Source of the DNA: Anthopleura xanthogrammica
Taxonomy: Eukaryota > Cnidaria > Anthozoa > Actiniaria > Actiniidae
Assembly: GCA_964019055.1 (NCBI GenBank)
Contig: OZ025209.1
Coordinates: 11,131,981 to 11,195,980 of the forward strand
Direction: 5' to 3'
Length of the DNA: 64,000 bases
The position numbers were made by a program, and so were the translations under genes. Below the pieces are notes generated by a model. It saw only the letters and a program-made list of their open reading frames with translations, made no database searches and was not told the DNA's origin. Positions 12,201-21,600 of the stretch are shown piece by piece. Within the stretch, counting starts at the first letter, position 1. Each line of letters starts with the position of its first letter.

Positions 12201-13965
12201 ACAGATACGGCAAAATGACATCTTACTTCAAGTGCTAGTTTTAGCTCTGTATGAAAAATAAAAATAAATTCTAGCCCCTTCACCACTTTTTAAAAGAATG
12301 GTTCTAACCCCCCCCCCCCCCCTCCTACACACACACACACATAAACACACACTTTAAAATATGCTCTGCCATCCCTGAAGACAAAGTTGTAATTCACACC
12401 AAAGAAACCCAACAAAATAATTCTAAGCCATGCCTTGCTATAGGTATGGCCAAAGTTAAGGATGCTTTTCCAGCCTACTAATTCCAGACGTCCAGTGTTT
12501 TGGCTTCTGTCAATCAAACTACATGATAGGCCAAGTTCATTCCAATTGTGAGCTATGAAGATATTCCTGTGTGATAACAGCTGGAAAATTTCATGGAAAT
12601 GGAAATTTCCTTAATGCTCAATCAAAATGAACTCAGCCATAATAATTTGATTGACGGAAGCCAAATAAATGTCCGACAGATGTCTTGAGTCAATTAGGCA
12701 GCAGAATTATGAAAAGGGCTGTAAGAGCAGAGCTTAGATGTGAATACAAAGCAATATTCATGTCACACATACATACTCCACAGACTCAGTTTAATTTCTA
12801 CTCACAGTTTTTTTCATTTTGCCAATAAAACTTGTATCTTCTTGAGCAACCTTGGAAGGTTTCCTGTGTAATCAAGAGACAGTTATTTAGCTATGATGAA
12901 CATATCATAGGACAGTCCGGTATGTATCATAAGTACTGCACAGTTGTTTCGATTTGATATCCACTGAGAGCCGTTGCCAGGGAAACATGGAAACTTGTTC
13001 ACGTTCACCCTCTTGCCCAATCAGAGTATGAGAAAAATGGACATTGACAGTTGGTATATAAAAATAACCTTTACTGCTCACATGATGGGATGCTGAATCC
13101 AGGAATTGAACCTGTTCGACCCCAGAGGAAAGAGGAGAGTATACTCCTGCTACGCTACCGATGATTCACTTCTACAAATCAATATTTATCATAATTTGCA
13201 TTTCAGCTAAAGTAGTTATGTAATATATTGTACATGTTGCATAACAAAGTTAATTATAATCAAAATAAGCAGACCATAAATAAAAAACCTTAGTTCACTT
13301 GAAGTATAATACCGTTTGCAATTCACTAAATTCAAGAAATTACATCTATTTTTTAAAGTTAAAGAAATTTTACAGGAATATTAGAAATCGGTTAACGTTG
13401 GTCTTCTGGATTCTTTTAAATCCTTTCAAAATCTTTATATGATAAAAAAGTTATAATTTGTACAGTACGGTTAAGGTCAAGCTTATTTATTTGCTCGAGG
13501 GTTACATATATATATTGGTTCAAATTTGTATCAAATTTGAAGGTTTAAAGTAAAACAAGTCACTATAGAATATATGTTATGGCCTTGTTATGGCAATAAA
13601 CATTGAATTGCGTGCTAAGACTTAAGCTTGTTGGATTTGCAACTGGGACAGCTAGCTTTTGGAATCAAATTTTGATTGTGTCTTATTAAGTGCAAGGTTA
13701 AAAATTATATAAGCTTAAAGCTCGCATTATTTCTACGAGCCAAGGCAGAATTTCCGAAGCAAAAGAGGCTCCTAAAAAGCAAGAAAGGATCATATAAAGA
13801 GTATTTTACTTACACAGCCATTAGATTAGGAGGAAAAGCTGGTTCAGCTTTTTTCTTTCGTCCACAAAACCAATACAAAAGTGCTCCAATAAACGAAGCA
13901 AGAAGAACCACATCTATTGGTCCTACAAGAGGCTTGCTCTCTACGACAGTCGAGGAATCAGACAT
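2678..13965 (-). CDS. POR: NADPH-cytochrome P450 reductase (16 coding exons, complete)
   Basis: Membrane-anchored ER flavoprotein that passes electrons from NADPH through FAD and FMN to microsomal P450s and heme oxygenase. Exons in coding order: 13814-13965, 12806-12863, 11971-12099, 11254-11403, 10322-10446, 9444-9530, 8680-8796, 7951-8067, 7543-7661, 6729-6910, 5507-5656, 4948-5059, 4380-4532, 3730-3866, 3443-3534, 2678-2822. They sum to 2025 nt (674 aa plus TGA), against about 677 aa in vertebrates. Visible parts: N-terminal anchor (residues about 16-34), FMN motifs [11 protein letters not shown] and [12 protein letters not shown], the FAD motif RYYSISSS (about 453-460), GVATTWL, the NADPH motif [13 protein letters not shown] (about 525-540) and the family's C-terminal DVWS with the aromatic Trp. 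The start is the first ATG upstream of the anchor. Introns 1-2 kb or less, several filled by microsatellites. No break or missing catalytic element seen. Confidence 0.97.
2869..3433. repeat. 34-bp minisatellite with a 7-unit higher-order period, in the last POR intron
   Basis: About 16 units of 34 bp, each containing 'gattggt(t/g)gaga' and 'aatatcagctgct'. Three unit types can be told apart: A (ttgagaagagt..tgaat), B (tggagaggagtgctaaat) and C (tggagaagagtgctgaat). The order A-C-B-A-B-A-B is followed by A-C-B-A-B, so a block of seven units (238 bp) has itself been duplicated. The array fills most of the intron between the final two coding exons (2822 and 3443). Confidence 0.95.
5128..5450. 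repeat. (CAT/ATC)n microsatellite in a POR intron
   Basis: Imperfect trinucleotide tract of ATC/CAT/CAC units between the exons at 4948-5059 and 5507-5656. It stays open in several frames on both strands, which creates spurious His-rich and Ile-rich open frames. Confidence 0.95.
6188..6245. repeat. (CTT)n/(CTA)n compound microsatellite
   Basis: A run of CTT repeats directly followed by CTA repeats, inside a POR intron. Confidence 0.95.
6436..6584. mobile_element. 149-bp inverted-repeat element with 9-bp target duplication (Mutator-like size)
   Basis: The left arm reads TAGACTGTTAACAGTCCCTC and the right arm is its near reverse complement ending GGTCTA; the arms extend about 50 bp through 'ttttccctcctaactcagtcgagtcgga'. 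The element is flanked on both sides by the 9-bp direct repeat gacatacac (6427-6435 and 6585-6593). Nine-bp duplications are typical of Mutator-like elements. A related right end lies at about 37285-37333. Confidence 0.85.
7334..7527. mobile_element. Inverted-repeat element with GGGGCGGATCCAGG ends
   Basis: Starts 'caggggcggatccagg' and ends 'cctggatccttccctg', with GC-rich inner arms ('gggtgcgcaccc', 'ggggtgcacccctccctgg'). Related copies are at 27992-28165 and 47234-47497. Non-autonomous; no transposase in the element. It lies in a POR intron. Confidence 0.75.
7751..7905. repeat. Pyrimidine-rich (CCTTCCCTCCCTCT)n tract
   Basis: Imperfect CCTT/CCCT repeats in a POR intron just downstream (in gene direction) of the exon at 7951-8067. 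Open frames rich in Ser, Leu and Pro across it are low-complexity artefacts. Confidence 0.9.
8569..8666. mobile_element. Short inverted-repeat element with GAGCAGTTTTCGTA ends
   Basis: Begins 'gagcagttttcgtacga' and ends 'tcatacgaaatctgctc', with an inner 'cttacggcacgg..ccgtgccgtgac' arm pair. Other members are at 10503-11020 (split), 17640-17785 and 19527-19670. This copy ends 13 bp from the splice donor of the POR exon at 8680-8796. Confidence 0.8.
8875..9430. repeat. 550-bp (CAT/CAC)n tract filling a POR intron
   Basis: The intron between exons 9444-9530 and 8680-8796 is almost entirely CAT/CAC trinucleotides. It reads through as long Ile/Thr or Met/Val frames because the period is three; none is a gene. 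Confidence 0.97.
10139..10281. mobile_element. TAGACCCC family element, copy 1
   Basis: Inverted-repeat element of about 140 bp: 'tagactcctttcacgtgg', 'agcagctcaatttggaggac', a short centre 'tcaatctcctgag', then 'gtcctccaaattgagctg' and 'ggtctata'. The pair of 'ctcaatttggaggac' arms identifies the family; six copies are in the window. Confidence 0.9.
10503..11020. mobile_element. GAGCAG family element split by a later insertion
   Basis: The left half (10503-10619) begins 'gagcagttttcgta' and the right half (10958-11020) ends 'aaaatctgctct'. Between them lies a CACAGG-ended element at 10620-10957 flanked by ctgtgtc on both sides; removing the insert and one duplication restores an uninterrupted member of this family. 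Confidence 0.85.
10620..10957. mobile_element. 338-bp CACAGG-ended inverted-repeat element with 7-bp target duplication
   Basis: Terminal inverted repeats of about 85 bp start CACAGGTATCCCAAGCTGGG on the left and end with the reverse complement on the right. The 7-bp direct repeat ctgtgtc flanks both ends (10613-10619 and 10958-10964). No coding capacity. Same class of ends as 36456-36838 and 55936-56340. Confidence 0.92.
11590..11935 (-). mobile_element. SINE-like repeat, reverse orientation
   Basis: Read on the minus strand it contains a tRNA-related start ('cttgcctctcacttcttgg') followed by the body 'ggttttctggtttttcttcc', 'aattccaattc' and copies of 'tgatcagcccagaggt'. The same body motifs occur at 16018-16290, 27330-27525 and 60256-60445. 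The 'gctgatcaaagtcag' segment is locally repeated three times. It lies in a POR intron. Confidence 0.65.
12498..12665. mobile_element. Inverted-repeat element with TTTTGGCTTCCGTCAATC ends, copy 1
   Basis: Left end 'ttttggcttctgtcaatcaa' and right end 'ttgattgacggaagccaaa' are inverted, with inner arms 'aagttcattcca' and 'aatgaactcagcc'. A second member is at 31201-31407. Both are followed by 'gcagaattatgaaaag.gctgtaa', so the real element extends beyond the right inverted repeat. Confidence 0.75.
13085..13170 (-). mobile_element. tRNA-like SINE head, reverse orientation
   Basis: On the minus strand the segment reads as a tRNA-derived promoter region: 'atcatcggtagcgtagcagg' followed by 'ggggtcgaacaggttcaattcc' (B-box like). 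Short and partial; it resembles the heads at 16018 and 60256. Confidence 0.5.
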
Positions 13966-14963
13966 ATTTACTTTATAAAAGCTGAGATAACTTAAATTTA
14001 TCGGTTTTAGGTAATTTTATCTAATCTTTGACTAGTTTTCTAGCGATCTGCAATACATTTAGTGGGTTTCACAACTATATTGAACGGAAAAGCATAACTG
14101 GGGAACCTGGCTTAGAATGATCTACCTAATGAGAAATTACTTTTTAATCCAGCAGAAATTCTTAGGAACAATTTTTCTTTTAACTTTTTTTAATACATTA
14201 AAACCAAAATTTAGAAAAATCTATTTTGATATTGATATTAAAGAGAGGTTGGATGAAGACTGAAAAATTAGACAAAGAATTGACGAAGGATTTGATTTGA
14301 GTTCAAATCTCCCAACTTTGAAAATCGAAACGACCTTGGCAGCTTTGGCTCGTTGACTTCACATTCTAAAAATAGTTTTATTTCGTCACTGTGTCAAGTA
14401 TAAAATATTACCAATTTTTGATCATGACGTCATTCTTATGTTGGCCAAGCAGTTTGAAATGATCCTGATGAAACTTTAGCACTTTACCAAGTAAGTCATA
14501 AAATATACACTTTGATATGCTTAGGTGGTTTCGATCAACTTTCTACGCTCGGCTTGAGAGGATGCCTCTGTCAGATCCGTTTTGGTCTTTTGTTCGCTTA
14601 TTAGCCTGCCTATTAGGGCCTGCTACGCAGGCTATTCGCTTATTGCCTACCAGGAGCCGTGCTGTGGCAGTTATTACTAGTAGGTAACTCTGAATTATAA
14701 AACTGCAGGGGCTTAGGCAGGGGGCCCGGTACCTTAACTTTGTGTTGACCAGTGAACCCATGGAAGTGGTGGGGCTAAGATTGGAAAATATAAGAGACTA
14801 GTATGGGAAAAAGGAAAAAGTGGTATAGGGCTTTATCCCACAGCATAGAAAGAATGCAGGAAAGCCGTTGTATATTCGTCGGTATTTCACTCTTCCTTCC
14901 CATCATGCACTGCGCGTTGAATCTACGCATTTGTATTTTCTATGGTGTGGGATAAAATGGTTA

Positions 14964-15116
14964 TACAATGGTTTCTCGTGACATACCGTGAATATCTCGC
15001 TCATCACTTGTGTTTTCTTTGTATACACACTCGCCTAAAGGCTCGCGTGTGTACACTAAAAACTACAAGTGACTCGTGGGATATTCCACGGTATGACACG
15101 AGAAACCATTGTATAA
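14964..15116. mobile_element. Inverted-repeat element (ATACAATGGTTTCTCGTG ends)
   Basis: 'atacaatggtttctcgtg' at the left pairs with 'cacgagaaaccattgtat' at the right; inner pairs include 'ataccgtgaatatc' with 'gatattccacggtat' and the centre 'gtacacac' hairpin. About 150 bp, non-coding. Confidence 0.8.
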
Positions 15117-15550
15117 CTAGTACTGATAACCCTACCATCCCCTTCCCTCGCGCGGTCCCTGGAACCAATGCAATGTATGGAAAATTGTGAACTAATATGG
15201 TAACTGGTTCTTACACATTCCCTCGATCGTTGTTGTTGAAGGATACCGTTTTTCTGTTTCTCCCAGGATTTTTGTTTCTTTTTTACCATCGCATATGAAT
15301 AATGATGAAGACTCTAGAGTTTAAGTTTGGCCTAGAGTGGAAGTTGCTCGTATTACCACCTGTACAATAAGATTTTGTTGCGCGCGGGCTGGTTATACGA
15401 GCCACATTCGCTCTGCAACTTGAAACGCAACGATGTTTCGCGACAAGTTGCACGGATTCGTTGCTCGTATTTCCGCGCCTTAAACTTGAAACACACTGAA
15501 TACGCGCGCCTGTGGGAAACTTTATATAATATATGAAAATTATATATCAG

Positions 15551-15556
15551 TTTATT
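15551..15556 (-). terminator. Candidate poly(A) signal for CCDC65
   Basis: AATAAA on the minus strand (tttatt on the plus strand), 85 nt past the CCDC65 stop codon. Position and spacing fit, but cleavage cannot be seen from sequence. Confidence 0.5.
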
Positions 15557-15640
15557 GCGAAAACCAGTATTTACAATGTAAGAAGGACACAAATACAATC
15601 TATATACAATTATTAAGATTTGTTCCATGCATTATTGCTG

Positions 15641-18600
15641 TTATATAGCATGTTTAACGATATGTGCAGCCTCTACTACTGTAGGACCTGAACGCTTCAC
15701 ACGAGGATCAACTACAGGCACTGACAACCTAAGAAAACAAAAACAACAACAAATATAAGAAATTAGAAAACTTATCGCTCCCATGTCACTCTATCGCCGC
15801 CATATTGGATCTTGGGATTACCAACAACTCTAGACCCCTTTCATGTGACGTCAAAGCAGCTCAATTTGGAAGACAAAACAAAAGAATTTCAATCTCCTGA
15901 GAATTAGAACTTATTGTTGTGTCCTCCAAATTGAGCTGCATTCCGACGGGGTCTATAACGGTTTCGAATTCCAAATGGTCTTTTGTATAAAGTGTTGTGT
16001 GCATCACTTGAGGAATCAAGGGTGGTGTATCGGTAGTGCACTCGCCTCTCACCTCTGGGGACTATGGTTCGATTCCTATACTCGGCATCAAATGCCAGCA
16101 GAATTTGTTTGGTCTCTCACTTGAATCGAGGATTTTTTTCCGGGGTTCTCCAGTGTTGGATTTTCTCAGGGTTTCCGGTTTTCCACCCTCCGCAAAACCT
16201 AACACGCTAAATTCCAATTCGATCCGTGAGTTAGGCGTTCCCTGGCTTTGATCAACCCAGGGGTTGTTTCTGGGCATCGATAAAATTTTAGTTTTTTTTT
16301 AGGGAGCGGGGATTATCCGCGTAACACAGATATGGTGACTATACTTACTTGACGTTTGTCTTATTGTTGACGATGAACAATGGGTTGTGTGTGCTGAGAA
16401 TCTCATCGTTCACTGAGATACCTAAAGAAATTACGTACATTCAATCAGTAAAAAAATGAGAACGGGAACGAAAGAGAGAGATGTATGGCCGGACAGTCAC
16501 ATTGGGGGAGGGATTGATGAATGGATGGAGGAAGGCTAGGGGAGGTAGGGATTGACTGATGGATAGATGGCCGAACGAACAAGGAATTAGAGCTGTTTAA
16601 GTTGTGAAGTATTTCCAGGTCCAACTGCTCAAAAATAGCGCTAAAATAAAGCGAAAAACGCCCTCAATGATTTAACCACTATTTGAAACGATTAGAACTT
16701 TGGACAACAAATCCTTTCACGAAGAAAAAGTAAAAAAAAAAATCTTTATAGAACTGCTTTTTTCATTTTGGACCCGGAAGTCGTTTTTCCATATAAGTGA
16801 CGTCACACTTATAAAACATAGTTAATGGGCTAACTATAAACGAAATAAGAAATATTCAAGAGAGGAAAGGAAAAAGAAAGAAAAAAGAAGAAAATGCATT
16901 GTTTTACTACTAATACAGGTATATGACTCACCATCAAGGTATTGTTTCAGAATCGCTCTCAACTGTTGATTCTCTTGTAATAATGAGTGTTTTTCTTTAT
17001 CCAAAGCAAGTTTATCAAGTAAAACCTGGAGAAAATATCATAAGATAAAGCAGTTGTCTTATCGTGTCAAACTGATATCCTGTACAAATTAAGGAGTAGA
17101 AAAAGTATACCTTATTATATCTCTTCCAGAAGTTTTCAAGCGAGGAATACTCATGCAGGATCTGCAACAATAGAAGTCGATATAAGTGATAAATACAGTC
17201 TTTTGTTATATAGATATGGTGCATGCGACTAGATTCGTAGATTTTCGCAAAGTCCTTCGTCAGTTTATCCCCGAAAATATAAGTTATTTTTTTTGACTTG
17301 TTTCGCTCGTGTGAGTCTCAGAGAGGTCGACTTGCAGCAAGTCTCTTGTTTTATAGTGTGAACACGAATTGTGTTTTCAGGGAGAGTTGCCTCCAAAACT
17401 ACTTTACGAAAAGTATCGTCTATATGCGACATGTCCGCTAAAATGTTCAGCCTGGTCAGGACCCGCAAACCTCGTCAAAGTAGGGTCTCAAGGAATTTTT
17501 ATTGGTGTGACCACCCAATATTTTCAATATTTTCGTGTATTTTGACAGCCGGTCTGATGCCTGGCTTAAGCATGTGGAATTAGTTCTGAGTGGGTTTCTC
17601 GATGGGTTCTTTTGCATTCTACCATTCCAGGGATTAGACAAGATTCCGTATGAGTGTGGAAAGTCACGGCGGACACGGCACGGAATGTCGAATGTTTTCA
17701 TACACGGCACGGTACTGACACGGTCACGGCGCGGTCACAGTCACTGTGCCGTAAGTTTTTCATAGTCATACGAAAGCTGCTCCACCATACAGAAAGTTTG
17801 ATAAATGCTTAATTGATTGTTGTATGTTAAACTTACCTCGGCCAAAGCTTCAGAAGGTGCTTCCTGTACAGCAGCTGCCACGTCGTCTTCTTCTTCAGGT
17901 GATAAAGATGAAGCGTAGAAAGGAAGAACCTTTTCTTGTTCTGTTTCGAGCTTACGACTCATCTCAGACAGTTTGACTATTCTTTCTCCCTATGTAAGAC
18001 AACCAGTGGATAAATGGTCGGTAAAAACGTCTTCATCCCTATCATCATCATCATCGCCGTCGTCGTCATCATCATTATCATCAACATCATCAACAACATC
18101 CGCAGCTGCAGCAGCAGTAGCATCATCATGATCATCATAAACTTCATGATCACCATCATCCTCATCATCAGCAGCATCATTAACAGCAGTATCTGTGACC
18201 ATAGTCATCATCATCATCATCATCAGCAGCAGCATCATCAACTTCATGATCACCATCATCATCATCAGCAGCAGCAGCAGTAGCATCATCATCAACTTCA
18301 TGATCACCATCATCATCATCAGCAGCAGCATCATTAACAGCAGTACATGTGACCATAGTCATCATCATCATCATCATCAGCAGCAGTAGCATCAACATCA
18401 ACATGTCACCATCATCATCAGTACTTCAATCATCATCACTATCACATCACCATCACTATCATAATATTTATATGTTATTAATATGTTATTATATAAGAAC
18501 TTTATGTGTCTCTTACCATTTCATGTTTTCCTTTTAGTTTCTTGATTGCAGCATTACTTTGTAAGGTTAGTTGAGTTAAACGAGACCTGACAACAAAACA

Positions 18601-21600
18601 CATTATCTGAGCCATTTTTGCCACACAATGCACCAGTTTTTATGTAGTGTTTGTTTGACAATTTGTGATGTGGTGTGCTGCAGTGTGGAGGCATGGCATA
18701 TCAGTGTGATGTGGTGTGCTGCAGTGTGGAGGCATGGCATATCAGTGTGATGTGGTGTGCTGCAGTGTGGAGGCATGGCATATCAGTGTGATGTGGTGTG
18801 CTGCAGTGTGGAGGCATGGCATATCAGTGTGATGTGGTGTGCTGCAGTGTGGAGGCATGGCATATCAGTGTGATGTGGTGTGCTGCAGTGTGGAGGCATG
18901 GCATATCAGTGTGATGTGGTGTGCTGCAGTGTGAGGGCATGGCATATCAGTGTGATGTGGTGTGCTGCAGTGTGGAGGCATGGCATATCAGTGTGATGTG
19001 GTGTGCTGCAGTGTGAGGGCATGGCATATCAGTGTGATGTGGTGTGCTGCAGTGTGGAGTCATGGCATATCAGTGTGATGTGGTGTGCTGCAGTGTAGAG
19101 GCATGGCATATCAGTGTGATGTGGTGTGCTGTAGTGTGGAGGCATGGCATATCAGTGTGATGTGGTGTGCTGTAGTGTGAGGGCATGGCATATCAGTGTG
19201 ATGTGGTGTGCTGCAGTGTGGAGGCATGGCATATCAGTGTGATGTGGTGTGCTGCAGTGTGAGGGCATGGCATATCAGTGTGATGTGGTGTGCTGCAGTG
19301 TGGAGGCATGGCATATCAGTGTGATGTGGTGTGCTGCAGTGTGGAGGCATGGCATATCAGTGTGATGTGGTGTGCTGCAGTGTGGAGTCGTGACATACAA
19401 GGCTGCTAATGTAGTGCAGTGGTACATTGTGTTGTATCATGTTGTGTTATTCTGAGTTTTGTTTTGATGTGAGTTCTTCCCTGTGAAGATGGGGAAATAT
19501 ATATAGCGCAGATTTCTTAGGAGTATGTAAAGACACGGCCCTGTTAAGGCAGCGCAGACATAGCACCAAATTTCAAATGTTTTCAAGCAGTACTTGACAA
19601 GACATTGACACGATCATGGCAAGGTACAGTCAGTCCCATAAGTTTTTCATAGTCATACGAAAACTGCTCTATTTTGTTGAATTATGTTATAAAGTGTTAA
19701 GTTGTAAGGAATCTAACTAATCTGACAGTTTGTCTCATCTGTTTTAGATGGTCTGTTTAGTTGAATTGTAAGATTCCTTGTTGCATTGTACTGCACAGGT
19801 ACATCCATGTACGCTCACCTTTCAGAGTCTCTCATTTTATTCATTTCAGCTTTCAGTTCATGGAACTGTACTCCAACAACTTCTCTTTGCTATGTACAAA
19901 AGTAGCAAGATGTTAGCACTTAGAATCAAGATAAATCAGTTAATATGTGAGGGATAACTCAAGATTGTACTCACATCTTTGATCATTCTATTTCTCTCAT
20001 CACATTCTCTAGAATTGGATGCCATTTTAGCCTTGATCTGAGAAATGTTGTCCTAAAAAATATAACATTATGAACTTTTTAGAGGGTTTTAAGCTTGTAG
20101 ATAAAAATGACTTTAAAATTCTTAATTTAACCTGATTACAATTTAATATTCATATCATCAGCACACCACATTCACTATGATCAACAATTAACATCACCAT
20201 CAGCAGCATCAGAAGTATCACCATAATCAGTAGACTTGCCTCAAGTCATACTCGCTGTTTCAGTCTGCCATACATTCATTCATAAACTTTATTAATGTGT
20301 CAATCTTCTAGCATACCACAAGTAGTACACTAATTTTAAAAGCATGAAGGGCTACTAACAGTAATATCAATACAACAGCAATATTAATACCACTACATAA
20401 TTATTAGCATCAACATTACCACTATCATCAATGACGACATCAAGACTATCGCTAATAACCATTGCTCATTATCAACTTACTCATTTAGGCAGTATGTACC
20501 TGTATTCTTTGTAGTTTTCTCATCTGTGTTTCAATTTCTTTGGCACTCTTCTCATCTTTGGCTTTCAAATTTTCAAATGCTAGTTTTCTCTCTTCAGTTG
20601 TCTCATTGTAGTTCTTCAATGCCTACAGTATAGTACGTGTGAACAATTTTATTTCAAAATCACAAATTTAAATATTATAATAATGAAGTGAAGGAGGGGA
20701 AAGGGGGAGGGGGATTCCCTAGGGGGAGGGGAGTGGGGGTGCATTGATTTATAGTATGTGTCAACAATTTTATTTCCAAAACAATTTTAATATACTAGAG
20801 AGGGGGTGGGGGGTGGAAGGGGATTTCTTAGGGGGAGTGGATGTCCATCTCTACTGATCATGACTATGCCATGGCCTCACCTGTTGAAACTGTCTCCAAA
20901 GATCTTCCACTGTTCCTTCTAACTGAATCCTTAGTGCATGTTTTTCTTCAATGTTCTATGTAAATATGCAAAAAAATTAATAGTGCACATTGATTTAAAG
21001 TGAAATATATTTTTCAGCTTTGAGATATTATAATTTATTAACTATGTATGTCACCAAGTGGTTTTTACACCAGAAAAACATGTCACGGTTACATCCTAAA
21101 ACCTCTACGACTCCTCCGACAAACATTAACATTTTAGTCTGTATTCCTTTCTCCATGGGTTAGTATCTTTTTGATAATTTTCTTCTCTACAGCTTATCAA
21201 CTTTTCTTCTCTACAACTTATGCCGGCCCATGGAGAAAGGCATGCATACTAAAACGTTGACATAAAAATGTTGGCAGATCATAAAAATTATGTTTTTCTG
21301 GCATATTTATAAGCCCACTTTTGTGACATCCATACATGTAGTAGAGTGTTTTTCTTTGTTACCTTGTTCTTGATCTCATCCCTTAGACTCTGGAAGTCTT
21401 GTTTGGCTTCACTTTCTTGTTCATTCCATTCTTCTTCCATTGCAAACATGATGTCTTGTATGTCATGCATTTCCTTCTTGTGTTGACACTGTATCTTTCC
21501 TCTGAGAAACAATTATGATTATGATGATGCATAAATAAATATACATGTATAACCCTGGAAGCAAAGGCTAATACTGTAATATGAAAAAGTTTGCTTGCAC

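Larger units (their letters stand above)
13966..15640. other. Intergenic space between POR and CCDC65
   Basis: Upstream flank of POR and downstream flank of CCDC65. It holds two adjacent inverted-repeat structures: 14820-14960 ('ctttatcccacagcatag' against 'ctatggtgtgggataaa') and 14964-15116. No further gene is supported; small open frames are lost in repeats. Confidence 0.7.
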
